Notes: a model not told the origin generated them from the sequence alone. A stretch of 64,000 bases of DNA from Hymenopellis radicata (GCA_015501595.1 JADNRX010000045.1:124001-188000); one strand, 5' to 3'; positions 1 to 11,233 are shown, counted from the stretch's first letter. Made by a program: numbers and translations.

Positions 1-233
1 TCTCATTGGGCGGGTAGTAGATGGTCGAGAATGTGCATTTATTGATCGTAGTGGTTCACTAGTACGTTGTATGCCCTCATAGCGATTCCTAAATAGAATA
101 TATGTACCGCGCCACTACACTGCTAGGGTTAGGGTTTTCTCGATTGGGAACAGCACGAGTTCGGAAGTTGACGTTAACGTTCTGCCACTATCACCTCAAC
201 AAGTCGGAGGGACTACGCCGCACAACACTGCCG

Positions 234-925
234 ATGAGCAGAAAACCGGTGACGCAACATTCGAGTCGGTTGCCTGATGCACTGGATGAGCAGCGGCAGG
301 TGTGTCCGATTCAGCTATCATTCATATACTCTGACAAAAACTTTTAGACTTCGCCAATTTCTACTCCCATATCGCGGAAACGGGCAGCTTCGCTTCAAGA
401 GTCTCCGACGCTGCAGAGGAACTCCCATACCACTATTGCGCAACCTTGTACACCGGCAGCGCCGCCACGCCGCAAGCGAATGAGGTTTAACCCGGATACC
501 CCGGAACTCTGTCGCCAGGCGCGTCAAGAACTGTCGGACACAGAGGATGAACATGGTGAAACAACAGAAGAGGAAGATTATCTGAGGGATGTGAAGTACA
601 CGCTTACGAAGGGTGCTCCTCCTCCACAATATAACGGCGGCCACTCCAGTTTGAAGAAGTATCTGCATGAGATGGCCAATACTCTTGATAACCCGGAGCG
701 GTTCAAGCAAAGTACGTGACCCACTTTTGGCTTGTTGTCCTCCCTGACTTGTTTTCAGAATACGATGCCATGGGCAAGGACATCCTGGATCACACCGTTC
801 GCCAATGCGAAAGTCACCGACATGCGGCGTTGCACGCGGCGTGGAGCACTGGCCAATCCAGATACCAGCTACTCAGAGCGAGAGCAGGAAGTCTGTCAGA
901 TAATGCTCCAGACAGTGATTCGTAG
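234..925 (+). CDS. Small three-exon hypothetical protein
   Basis: I read three exons, 234-299, 348-711 and 759-925, separated by introns of 48 and 47 nt. Each intron has GT..AG ends and a CTGAC branch-like site near its 3' end. Together they give an open frame of about 198 residues ending at TAG 923-925. The N-terminal third is Ser/Thr/Pro-rich with a basic PRRKRMR patch that could be a nuclear localisation signal. An acidic stretch follows (DTEDEHGETTEEEDY), then a more ordered C-terminal part containing YLHEMANTLD and KYDAMGKDILDH. The start at 234 is the in-frame ATG nearest the first donor; an upstream in-frame ATG at 102 would add 44 residues. I do not recognise the family. The clean splicing and frame agreement across three exons argue that it is a real gene. 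The hAT element starts about 640 bp downstream. Confidence 0.6.
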
Positions 926-1552
926 TGCATCTGTGTCGTTAACGTTATTCCATGTCCTGGTCAATACATCCATATGTTTCCCCATGTCCTCTACACTGCC
1001 TCAGAGCTGCTGTTGCCCTTGCTATTCATCGGGAAGCCACTTGACTCCCAGCTTGTAGAAAGGTTTGAAATGAGTCGAATTTTAGCTTAAAATCAACCAA
1101 GAAATTTGGGGAATATCTTTGATTGAAAATGATACACGGGAAGGCTAAATATCAACCAGTTTGGATCAACCAGGAGATACTGGATGAAGTCGATCAACCG
1201 GTGAAAGATCCAAGGAAAGGATGATGCCACATATTCATCCAGACCGCGGATGACGGAAGGATGATCGGCATCCTTTTCGACGCTCACAGTGTTGGTGGAT
1301 GCGCCACAGATCTTGTCGCAGCAGTAACGACTACGTGCTAAATGCCGACGATATTGGACGGCGACGGCAACGACAACGTTCTTTTAGGCTACCGGATTCA
1401 GCGGCTGTTCGATGGGTCTGAGACTTTGGACGATGGGCACGCCACTGTTCGCAAATGTCGAGCGTTGAGATGCGGTCCAATGTGATTGTCGTTGCATGAC
1501 GTGATCGCATGAAGGTCGCCTTGTCTCATCATGACTTCTTCTATGCCACGTA
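926..1552. other. Intergenic, no gene seen
   Basis: No convincing exon chain on either strand. The stretch ends at the target-site duplication of the hAT element. Confidence 0.5.
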
Positions 1553-1560
1553 CGTGCAAC

Positions 1561-2432
1561 TAGAGTTTACAAGTCCAGTTGCAAGGACTGCAAAAGACCG
1601 CCAACCGGACCGGACTGCAACCGGTTAGGACCGATTTTGAGACGGACCGGTTGGCGGTTGCAACCGGTTGCGGTTGGCGGTCCGGAGCCTATCTGGAATT
1701 ATCTGCAACCGGGTCGGACCGGTTGGGACCGGTTGCAACCGCTTTTTGGCTTAAAATGAGTATATATGCTAGATTATGAGCTACACATTGGTTTTTGGAC
1801 TTAGGTGTGAGTGTACGAAATGTAGAGCGGTGAATTCTGCACTAGATAGTGTCCGGGTCGATATTTGTAGAGGTCATAACACCTGAGTAATCAATAAAAT
1901 ACAGGTGAAATTACGCCAAATCGCGTTTTATTGCCTAATTTAGGCATGAACTGCTATCCGATTTAAATTCCATTAAATCCGGCTCTCAAAACTGAACATT
2001 TCACTCTCTGGAAGTATATACATTTCATGCAGTATTGGTTGCAGCAGCAGCAGACATCTACTAGATATCCGATCATGTCCTAATTTGGCCTACTCTGTAG
2101 ACTGAACAGAATGCAAAAGTGCTCAGAATGACTCCGAACACTGTTCTACTATATTTGAAACACTCTTTTACTGTGGTTACAGAACTATAGTAGTAGACTA
2201 CTGTACTGTTTTGGGTAATTGTGTCCGGTCCGGACTGGTCTCAACCGGTTGCGACTGCTAGTGGTTGCGACCGGTTTAAACCGGTCTTCGGACCGCGGTT
2301 GCACCCGGTTGCTGCTTAAGACCGGTTGCGGTCCCGGTTGCTTCAAAATTGGTAAGTTTAGGACCGGTTGCGGTTGCCGGTCTTTCCAAATTGGGGGTCC
2401 GCAACCGGACCCAACCGGACTTGTAAACTCTA
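1561..2432. mobile_element. Non-autonomous hAT-type element, 872 bp
   Basis: The two ends are inverted repeats: the left end begins TAGAGTTTACAAGTCCAGTT and the right end, read on the other strand, begins TAGAGTTTACAAGTCCGGTT. Both are followed by subterminal arrays of CCGGTT/AACCGG units. The element is flanked by a perfect 8-bp direct repeat, CGTGCAAC, at 1553-1560 and 2433-2440. An 8-bp target duplication, ends starting with TAG, and CCGG-rich subterminal repeats are hallmarks of the hAT superfamily. The interior (about 1770-2210) is AT-rich and contains no transposase-like frame, so it would depend on a transposase encoded elsewhere. The exact target duplication implies a fairly recent insertion. 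Confidence 0.9.
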
Positions 2433-2586
2433 CGTGCAACATAGTCGGTTCTTTCTTGACTTTAGCAGACACATCTATTAGCATTAAGGCATGCTGAGCG
2501 GCGGTATCGACCCTATGCCTGCGTCGTCGTTCAGTCCACCGCAACTTGGTGATGTAGGATGGCTCGATAGCCACAACCACTCCTAG

Positions 2587-4174
2587 TCATCTAAACCTCT
2601 CGAGCGGGATGACCTGGAACGTGCTAACAGTTCCTAGGTCATCGATAACACCGCTACTTCCAACAATGACTTGATTCTTCGCCTGCGCGCGAATATTGGT
2701 GATTGTACGGCAGGTTAAGATAGCATGAATAGCACGCTTAAACCTAACAACATCAGCATTAATGTGAGCCAATCCCGAGATAGGAAGTTGGGATGCCTAC
2801 AGTGCAAGCAAAATAATAAGGTCCCGCTGTGGGAAGCATCAGTCCTCGCTTAAACGCAATCATATCACAGAAAAAATGTACGGAAAGACTGGTAACAAGC
2901 ACGATGTTCATGATAGATATTCCTGTGGTGGTCAACATCGTGGAAGCTTCACGAAAGTTGAAGGCCACTACCTGCTATATACAGATAGTAGAGGAGACCT
3001 GTAATAAAAGTTGAGGGAGACGAATTTTGAAAAGAACGAATGGAGACATACCATCCTTCAGGATAGCTGTCAACAACTGTGATGATCCCACAGGCGCTTC
3101 GCGAACAACTATACCCATAATCAGTCACTTTCCATGATAACACAGTGCGAGATAAGTACATTGTTGGTATGCTTTGACTGCCATTAAAATGAACATGACT
3201 GACAAACGTGTCATTGTAGGATGGAGCAGGAAACGTACACACCTACCTCCTTCGTATAGCGCTAAAAGTCCGAAGTCCCATAACAGAATGGAACTTCCCA
3301 TAGACGGCAAACAGCCTTTGAGACGCGGATCAGGCAGCGGGGCAACTGTTATACTAATTAGATACTCGTCCCGCTCGTGGTACTTGACTAAAGTGGCTCA
3401 CATTGCAGGGACCGACAAAAGAGACCTGTCACCACCAAAGCCGATATCAGGACTGCGATGAATAGTGCAGACACCGCAAGGGTGAAGTAGGGATGGCGAT
3501 TCCAGACCACCCACGTCCGGAGTGTGAGGAGAGCTATTCGGCCCCATGAGAGCGCGAAGACGGTAGTTATGATAACGTGTATGAACCTTCCGCGACAACT
3601 ATCCCGACTACTAACATCCCTGTATAAGTTTGCGGTCAACGTCCATGAAGAAGCTTGAGTAATCGCAACAAAACGGACAAGAACCCATCTTGTAAGCAAC
3701 TAGGCAGTCGTCGAGGCTCATGTTTGGCGTAAACTGGACTGTTGGACATCAGTTAATATCACTGTGCGCAAACCGGACGTACACCACATGGCTACAGCGA
3801 TGTCAACGAAGGGCAGGTATCTTGTCAGAAGGTAGAGAATCTTCGTGATATTCCATCTGGCGTGCCATATGAGCTCTACCTCCTCACTCAGTGTCAAGAA
3901 GTAATCAAACAACTGGAGTGCGCGTGAAGGATCAATACAGTGACCAACAGGCTTCGGGAACTTGCGTACATAGACAGCGGAGGCAACTGTGTTGGAGAGC
4001 TGTTAGTTGAGAGGTGAATCTGAGGAAGGGGCCACGGATCGTACTATCGAAATACTGTAACGGGAACAAGTCAGTAAGTCGCGGACATAACTCTAAACCA
4101 CCTACGGTTACAACTTGTCGATGTTGCAGCACTAACATCAGGGCGAGGGCTTGAGGTTGAGCCTGTGTAGCCAT
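2587..4174 (-). CDS. DUF6533-domain seven-helix membrane protein
   Basis: The minus strand carries a chain of short hydrophobic exons typical of the Agaricomycete DUF6533 family. Near the N-terminus is YLFDYFLTLSEEVELIW, the family signature, followed by LLTRYLPFVDIAVAMW. A 44-nt GTACGT..CAG intron (about 3727-3770) then leads to QFTPNMSLDDC. Later exons give RIALLTLRTWVVW, a helix around VLISALVVTGLF, VKAYQQCTYLALCYH, a further helix segment and the basic tail RAIHAILTCRTITNIRAQAK before the stop at 2587. Most breaks have good GT..AG sites; I count at least seven introns. The start ATG at 4174 (MATQAQPQALALM) is inferred, and the 5' splicing is ambiguous: either one longer intron or a 10-nt exon at 4045-4054. 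The family is predicted to be integral membrane; its biochemical role is unknown. Confidence 0.75.
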
Positions 4175-4559
4175 TGGGAGAGATGAGGTCCTCAGGAAGA
4201 AGCCATGAGAGTTGGCTTAAGAGTGCTGCAAAAGCTGTATCTCAGGATTTGAAGTCAATGATCACTTCGTCAATTGATCGTGATGCTTCGTAACCGAACG
4301 ACCAGTCCCATCAAATGTGCACGCTCACTGTCTAGCAGAACGGCAAGCCTTGCGAGAGGTCGAAAGATCCGATGTCGCTACATGATCTCATGCCAAATTA
4401 CGCTTGGTACAGTAACCAGGCTGCTGGCGGTCAGCAAGAATAGATGAGGACGCCGCGGTGCTCTATCACGAAACGCGAAAGCAGAACGTGATGCTCCAAA
4501 TACATCAGACAGATTGTTGGAGACTTGGGATGGGGTTAAGTACACTTGGATGTTCCATC

Positions 4560-4691
4560 AAAAGCTAGATAACACGGACCGTGACACCCGTGAAGGCCGG
4601 CGATGAACGCGACGCGCGCTGCCGTCACAAGTCGTCGATGCTGCAATGCCGAAAGTAGAGCAATTGCTTGAGATTGAGCCTTCGTACCCAT
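4560..4691 (-). pseudogene. Relic of a duplicated DUF6533-type first exon
   Basis: Starting at ATG 4689-4691 on the minus strand, a 23-residue frame, MGTKAQSQAIALLSALQHRR and onward, closely parallels the proposed first exon of the neighbouring DUF6533 gene (MATQAQPQALALMLVLQHRQ), including the LVT/VVT ending. Where the intact gene has a GTAGGT donor, this copy has GCAGCG, and no DUF6533 signature follows downstream. I read it as a leftover of a tandem duplication. It could instead be an unrelated fragment, but position-by-position agreement over some 23 codons is hard to get by chance. Confidence 0.5.
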
Positions 4692-4970
4692 TGGAAGCGT
4701 AGGTACGATTGACGGGATTCGAACACAGGCGTATCATGATGTGATGAACCCCCCAACGATCCCCATCGCCTTGCTTCTCCCGAAGATCAATACGCAGAGG
4801 CTCTATGAGCCCTGCAACACATACGAATGTGATCTTTACGCGTTGGGCTGACTGGATTTGAATCGGAACGGAGAGGGCAAGGTTGGCTTGTGGGAGAACG
4901 GAACAAAGAAGGGCAAACAACGCGGTCGTGTCGGCTCGCGTCTATCGTAATGCCGCTACTTAAGATTACT

Positions 4971-5225
4971 CTATAGTGAACCATTGATAAGCTTTCGCTT
5001 GTAATCCTTGTAGATGGCAATGATCTCAATCAAGGTGCTGATATCAGTGCTGGATTTCGACGCGACTGCTAGATTCCACTCGGTATCGTGTTGAAGAGAA
5101 ACTTTGATATATCCCTCGAAGCGACCGCGTCGCCGGCGTGCTGCAAAAATTGTTTGAGACTTGCTCGTGCTATAGACTGCAAGCGTACTGGGTAAACGGT
5201 TGACGTCGAACGGTAAGCTGATCAT
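4971..5225 (-). CDS. Hypothetical protein or exon
   Basis: An 84-codon frame from ATG 5225 to the stop at 4971. Its composition is protein-like: a basic AARRRRGRFEGY patch, then SLQHDTEWNLAVASKS and STLIEIIAIYKDYKRKL, which would form a helix. It begins about 65 bp downstream of the stop of the carboxypeptidase gene on the same strand. I do not recognise it, and it may be one exon of a longer or decayed gene. A frame around 4740-4920 might belong to it, but I could not join the two by a convincing intron. Confidence 0.3.
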   Translation of the reverse strand: MISLPFDVNRLPSTLAVYSTSKSQTIFAARRRRGRFEGYIKVSLQHDTEWNLAVASKSSTDISTLIEIIAIYKDYKRKLINGSL

Positions 5226-5289
5226 TGTGAAACCTTACCGCTTCGCTCATGAACATCGTTGAAAACTGACATAATTGCATTGTATATAC

Positions 5290-7265
5290 CTACAAGCTCT
5301 CCTCCTTCCTCAACCAATACTTGATCAACTTGAGCGCCTCGGCAGGCTTATCATGCGGGACGTGCAGAAAACACGTTAGCCATGGCATCAGAACAGAAAA
5401 CGGAACCACTCATCATATGTCCCGCGCCTTAACAGTCGCAAACGTCAACAGCCCCGTCTGCTTCACAATCCCCGCCGGCTTCTCCCCGTCGTCCACATAC
5501 CACTCTCGCCAACCCTCTTTCGTCCCTCTCCACTCTTCGCCCCTCTCCCACTCTAGCTTCTCTACCCACAGCTTATTCGCAACCCAATTGCACTGCCAAT
5601 CATATGTTCCCGCGTAAATGAGGACACGAACGCCACGCTCGAGCAGTGACGCTACATAATATTGGTTCGGGACACGCCACTCGTCCATGTGCGCTGCAAA
5701 CGCGGTGTTGACAACGGATGAGGCAGGGGTGAAGTTGCCTGGGAAGGCTGCGGGGATACCGAGCTCAGCGCGAGTGGAGGCGTTGTTGAGAAGGGCGGTG
5801 ATGCGATCAGATTCGGGCCCGTAACAGAGAGTTCCTATGCAGGGCTTGGGGGTAAAGGGCGTATTTATATGGATCATAAGCTAGAAAGTGAGCGATTACC
5901 TTGGATATGTCGTAGACGTTGCGTCCGCTCGCCCACATGCCCGTGGAGAGCTCGTCGTCGCAGAAGTTGACTGCGGCGCGGCAGTTGATGGAGTCGAACT
6001 GGTCGATGCAGGATGCTTGCATAGCGGCTTGACAGCGCGGGAGCTACCATCACGCTTTATAGATGGGCATCGACTTGCCAGTGTACTGGGAACGTACCGC
6101 CATCTTCATACGCACGCAAGTGCTGATAGACTGGAACGGAACATCGAGCGCTGCGGTCGCGCACTCGATTTGGTATCGGCCTTCGTAGAGTCTGTATACA
6201 TGAATGATCAAAGACTCGGACAGGCTCATTGGATGTACGCACGTTGACACGTCAGTAATACCGTTGCCTATAATCACACTATCCAGATGGATAACCAGGC
6301 GTCCTTCAGCATTAGCGATGGTATTCTGGTCATATATCTCGCTGGCAAAGACCGGCAGGTATCGGCCCTGTTACCGCCTTGTTAGTTCTTATTTAGAATT
6401 TGGAAAGGCTGGTACCCACGCCATACGACTCGCCCGCCAGGTGAAGCTTCCGCCCGGAGAATTGTGTGAACGTCTCAAAGAAGATGGTTATGAACGCATG
6501 AATATTCTTGGCCGCGTCTTCAGTGGTCTCGATGACCTCGCCATAGTCTGCGTACGAGAAGCCAACGCCGACTCTGAAAGTGTGAGATGAAGAAGGATGT
6601 CATTAACGGCACAGGCTCACGGCTGGTCGAGGAAGAAAACATTGGCTGCTTCAGTCCAAGAATACGGATTCCAAGTTGTACCGTTAACAGATTCGGAGTT
6701 CGTATCGATGTTGCATGGGCCTACATAGAAAGTCAGCAAAGTTAGCAGCTACAAACGCATCGTCCGTACCCAGTTCCATGAGAAGACCCGTGGCCGATGA
6801 GCCTCCGGGACCTAACGAATGGTCAAGACACAGTGCTTGCGTACAGAAGGGTGTGTACCTCCGTTGATCCACATCATAACATCGTCTAAAGGGAGTATGC
6901 ATCGGAACACACCCAATGATCTCGCAGGTCTGAGTCTGCTCACCTTCAGCCGGGTTTCCTCTGCTCTCGAAAAAATAAAAGAACAAGTGTTTAGCGCCAT
7001 AGTCAACGTCGAGATAGCCCGTATAGACACTGCATGCCAGTTCTCGTCAAGGCTTCATCATGAGATTCAGGCGTCACGTACTTGACTGTTGGATCACAAA
7101 AGTTGCTCTTCTTGATACGAACACCGTGCGCAGGGTATTGCGCATGGCTGAGAGTGATAAAGTTGTCAGATTGAAGCGACGAGAGATGGAGATGAACAGA
7201 GCCCAGGGGTATCTGAGATGCATGCGCTCCAGCGACGACGCGAGCAGCAACGCCAGGTATCGCAT
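5290..7265 (-). CDS. Serine carboxypeptidase (peptidase S10, CPY type)
   Basis: About ten minus-strand exons, joined by introns of roughly 45-60 nt, assemble an S10 carboxypeptidase of some 490 residues. In order: hydrophobic signal-like start MRYLALLLA; SVYTGYLDVDYGAKHLFFYF; the oxyanion-hole motif WINGGPGGSSATG; GVGFSYADYGE; the nucleophile motif LAGESYG split by an intron; YEGRYQIEC; the Cys-rich DQFDSINCRAAVNFCDDE; VRVLIYAGTYDWQCNW with the catalytic Asp; and the catalytic His segment GHM/VPHDKPAEALK. It should be secreted or vacuolar and remove C-terminal residues from peptides. Two single-base shifts are apparent: one inside the signal peptide (near 7240) and one just before the GHM motif (5427-5428). 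The intron after GHM (5362-5413) has AT..AC rather than GT..AG ends. All catalytic motifs remain, so it is either an intact gene with sequence errors or a very young pseudogene. Confidence 0.85.
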
Positions 7266-7398
7266 CGTGACTGTTGACTTGTAAGTTGTGCAGTGTGAAC
7301 CTGGTGTGAACGGAGCGACAAGCCCGGCAGGCACGAAAATTGATCGCGATCAAATCGTAATCCTCTCTCTCTCACGTCCAAAAACCGACTTTCAAGTT

Positions 7399-7525
7399 TC
7401 CCTCCACACGCCCTCGCAATGGCCAAAGTCGACAAAAAGGAAAAGAGGAGCCTAAACCCGCAGGCAAGGCAGCAGCGGCGATGACGAGCCGGCCCCGGTC
7501 GCCAAAAAGAAAAATCACCTTTAGA
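7399..7525 (+). pseudogene. Lys/Ala-rich N-terminal gene fragment
   Basis: An ATG at about 7419 starts MAKVDKKEKR, and a one-base shift then gives EEPKPAGKAAAA and PAPVAKKKK-like reading. This looks like the charged N-terminus of a nuclear or ribosome-biogenesis protein. Nothing recognisable follows, so I treat it as a broken fragment. It is divergent from, and close to, the start of the carboxypeptidase gene. Confidence 0.25.
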
Positions 7526-8470
7526 CCTTTAGATGGTTACCATACCATTATGTATCGTGTCAGCTTGTAGGCGTTCCACAAAGGCGATATGTCTCCAACA
7601 GCGGTAGATGCTGGAGGACCCTCTGCGCGACGAATTGACGCGACTTTTTTTTTTTGGGGGGGGGTGCGCCTGTTGTCGGGGCACCTGCAGACGCGGCTTC
7701 AAGGTAAGTAGTCGCCTCTGTTTTCAAAATCAACGGGAGGTGACAGCGGCGCTGCAAGCAGGAGGTCGGCGTCCAACGTCGTCACGGATGATGGTGGTAT
7801 GTAAGAAGAAGAGATGGCTACAGTTTCCTGCGTATAGGCGATATGTCCGGCTAGTCCGGCCCGGACATAGATTTCTCTTCTTGAGTCCTCCTCATTCAAT
7901 ATTGTGATAAAGTGGGAAACGGTATGGCCACTCCGTCCTGAACTTTACTTAACTGACCTTTGCGTTCAGATTTCTTGCTGGCACGCTTCACGTGCTGCCT
8001 TTTATTGGTAACGTGGCGCAGTATGCTGATTATTAGCCACTATTTGAACAGCCAGGAAGAAGAATAAACATCAATTTGTATTCTAATTCTCATTGCCTGA
8101 ACTATGTCACGCAGCGCTCGATGGCGGTCAGTCTATCTAAGAGAAGCAAGAATAAACTGGCAGGACAACCGGACTGGAGCGCCTTTCAGCATTAATCGGT
8201 TTGTATGTCAAAGAAGTACGACACCACTGGCGCGCAGATGGAACGGATACGACATTTACCGGACAATGCCAGAGACTGTTCTGTCAAAATCTCTGATCAT
8301 TAGGCCACACCGGAGGACAATGGTTTGCCTTTATTGGGTGAACAAAGGCGACCAGGTGGTATATCTGTTTGTTGACTCGACCACGTGAGACTCAATGCCT
8401 TTCCTCTCTTCCACCATCCTTTGTTATCTAGCGCGACAATCAAAGCCCCAGAGCTCATTCTCCACAGCAT
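7526..8470. other. Intergenic with T11G9 homopolymer run
   Basis: No convincing exon chain. A run of eleven T followed by nine G lies at 7645-7664. The last few hundred bases upstream of 8478 are the presumed promoter of the F-box gene. Confidence 0.5.
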
Positions 8471-8477
8471 TCATAAA

Positions 8478-10099
8478 ATGTCTAATAACGTACGTCCTCG
8501 TTCATTTCACCGAGCATTGTCTAATTCTCGATCTCAGACCGTGAACCGCCAGCGTGGCGCACTGATTGATGTGGACCCGCGCGTCGAGTTTCTCGCGACC
8601 TCCAATACCCCACCCTTGGAGGGAGAAAGGACTGAGATGTCAAAGACACTCGTCCGTGTTCGCGCTCTCATTAAGGGCTTGAGTCGCAAGAAAGTACAAA
8701 GAGTCAAGTTCGAAGCCTACGCAGCCAAGTTGGCCTCTGTCATCCACCCCATCCGCTCGGTTCCCCCAGAAATTCTCAGCGAGATTTTCTCTCACTTGGT
8801 CGCTGACCCCGAATTTCAATTACTGAAGAATGACTACTTCGTAGACAGCCTCGACACCAAAAGCGGCGTATGGGCTTTGACCCACGTCTGCGCTCGTTGG
8901 AGACAGATTGTCACCAACACTTCATGTTTGTGGACGACGGTTGGCCTTTCGTTCGATAACTACCCAAGGTCCTCCGCCACTGCCGATATTCTCGCTACAT
9001 ACCTCGAGCGGTCAAACCAACATGCCCTTAATGTCATCGTTGACTCAAGAGACGAGATATCCAACCATCCAGCGATGGACGTGTTGATGAAAACGTGCGA
9101 CCGATGGCGAGGAGGTTGGTTCGCCCTTCCATTAGACACTTTCCTAGCGTGGGAGACCCCATTCCCCTTCAGGCAGCTGGGCAAGCTACGCGTCTGCATC
9201 CAGGAGCCGCAGGAGCTGCCAGTGCCTGCGTTCGCAGAGGACTCGACAGTGAGGTGTCGCGCATTTTGGGATGCGCCTATCCTCAGAGACGTCTCGGTCG
9301 ACCACCACGTCATCTTCCACCAGCTTTTTGATATCGACTGGCCCACGCTGCGCCGCCTCTGTCAGGCGCAGAGGCTCTCAGACGATTTCGCCCAGAGCTA
9401 TCCCGTGTCAGATATTGCCTCTTCGGTAACGATCCTCGCCGATGCATCCTCTCTGGAATTCGCCCAATTCGACCTCCATGAATTTGATACACGGTTTGAG
9501 GTCGAGTGGTTGCAGGCGATGAACGCTTACATTCTTAGGGGTGGAGGGATTATCAGAAATGCGGCGCTCTCCTTCTTGGTGCTGAAGGGCGAGAGAGAGG
9601 CCTGGACGCGATTGCTCTCCAACATCGAACTCCCGAATCTTCAGACGATCCACTATCACCCACACTCTAATGAGGAGCGATTTCCCGATCCGCTTCCCGC
9701 CGCAAAAGGTAGAAGCCTTCGCAAGCTAGCGGTGCATATCATAGACGACTCGGACACGGAGCCTCTCAAAGCGTTTCTGAACATAACACCCGATCTCCTC
9801 GAGTGGAGATGATATTTGATGAGTGTTTCGACATTGGGCCCATGTGCACCACCATCTTTAGGATGACGCCCGACTTGGTGCCGCGACTTACGACTCTCGC
9901 CGTGACAACACTCGGGCGCACCCGAGGAGTCATCATAACGAAACAGTTTATAACGGCCTTGAAGAAACGAGTGGACGGGCGGGTTTTTACTAAAACCTTT
10001 TTGGAGCTCAGGATAGTACAATCCGAGCTCATCTTGGCAAATAGGGCGGTACAGGAAGAGCTAGACAGTCTACTGTTGGGTCCGGACGTGTTTCTATAG
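8478..10099 (+). CDS. F-box-like protein, with apparent frameshift near 9800
   Basis: A long single-exon frame from ATG 8478 (MSNNVRPRSF) contains a predicted helical lead-in followed by the F-box-like core IHPIRSVPPEILSEIFSHLV and LTHVCARWRQIVTNTSCLWT, the common layout of Agaricomycete F-box proteins. The rest is leucine-rich and probably forms degenerate LRR-like substrate-binding repeats. The frame stops at 9812, but the next frame continues protein-like sequence (VEMIFDECFDIGPMCTTIFR, TPDLVPRLTTLAV) to a stop at 10099, so a one-base shift around 9797-9803 probably splits a protein of about 540 residues. An alternative is a 59-nt intron (about 9798-9856) with GTGGAG..TTTAG ends, which also restores the frame but removes residues that look coding. 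F-box proteins recruit targets to SCF ubiquitin ligases. A paralogue lies at 54.6 kb. Confidence 0.8.
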
Positions 10100-10228
10100 T
10101 AGCTTCCAGAGCGTTGCTTGACCAAAGTACGCAGTTTCGCAGTTATAAGATCTTTTTACATGCGCGCCAGTTTATACCATGTATCCTACATATGTATATG
10201 CATTCTTCTCTGCACAATTCAACAATCT

Positions 10229-11233
10229 TCATACAGAATCACTCGAAAACGTCCATTCTTGAAGAACCCCATCCACCGCAACCAACAGTTCGGAGATGAT
10301 ACGATTATGGGCGTCCTGAGTGGCGTCTTCCTCTAAGCTGGAAGAATCGTGGAGGTTTCGAGCCAAGGACGCTGATCTGCTCCTATATGGTACGTTCCGA
10401 AGAGGGCACGTTGGCGAAGAGAAAGAGCATGTCGGAGAAGGGAAAGGTACTACAAGCTCACAACCGTCATAGGCGAGAGAGCCACTGTCTTCGTAAGCCT
10501 GTGAGGCCGTGAAAGGACGAGGCATCGAGGACTGGCGCTTATTAGCGGGAGAAGGTGACGCGGAGGAGATAGAAGGCGGTTCGGAAAGGAAATCCAGAGT
10601 CGGCACAGAGAGACTTTGAGCGTAGATAGCCTGTCGCCAATGAGAATTGGGAGACGGTGTCATACCGCGACGAGGATGCTCTGCAGACTGAGGTGTGTTT
10701 CCAGCGGAAAGGCCGCTGAGACTAGTCGACTTGGAGCATCGAGAAGGAGTGGAAGGTAAGGAATCGAGGGGGGTTGCAGATTGTACTGAATAATTTCGAC
10801 GCTTCGGCGTGATCTTGAGAGACGGTGTCTGCTTGAAAACGAGGCGGTTGTCATCTTGGGAATGAGATGATATGCTTGACACCGCATCAAGGCGTTTCTG
10901 TGACTTGTTGTATTAGTGCTAAGCAACAAACCTGAGGAGAATACATACCGTGTCCGAAGGACTTGCGGAATTACAACTGAATGATTCCAAGCTAGAAGGC
11001 TTGACTCGATTGCGACTCAAAGGCGATATGCCTTGATGAGTACTAGACAATTTCGCACGTTGTTCTGCTTCGGAAAGTTGCACGACCTCAAAGCGATGAG
11101 GAGTATTGTCACGAATGGCGACTCGAGTTTTCATGGTAACGCGTTGGCTTGAACTGCTGGTATTGTCGAGACGAGAAGAATCCAACAAAGGATAATCACC
11201 AGCGAAGAGACTAGGGTTAAGCGAGGTAGCCAT
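10229..11233 (-). CDS. Serine-rich, probably disordered hypothetical protein
   Basis: Two exons, 10949-11233 and 10229-10897, flank a 51-nt intron with GTATGT..CACAG ends and keep frame, giving about 317 residues. The N-terminus (MATSLNPSLFAGDYPLLDSS) and the segment MKTRVAIRDNTPHRFEVVQL look ordered. Most of the rest is Ser/Pro/Thr-rich with short basic motifs such as ITPKRRNYS, suggesting an intrinsically disordered, phosphorylatable protein. The C-terminus, RIISELLVAVDGVLQEWTF, could form a helix. No family is recognised. It is convergent with the upstream F-box gene; their stops are about 130 bp apart. Confidence 0.65.

Noticed and set aside
4700..4760. tRNA-like T-loop (minus strand TGTTCGAATCCC)
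   Set aside because: The B-box-like match has no pairing T-stem, and no D-arm, anticodon stem or acceptor stem can be formed around it. A second TTCAAATCC at about 4855 fails in the same way.
7645..7664. T11G9 run as a regulatory or telomere-like tract
   Set aside because: A single homopolymer junction with no repeat unit; more likely a microsatellite accident or an assembly artefact.
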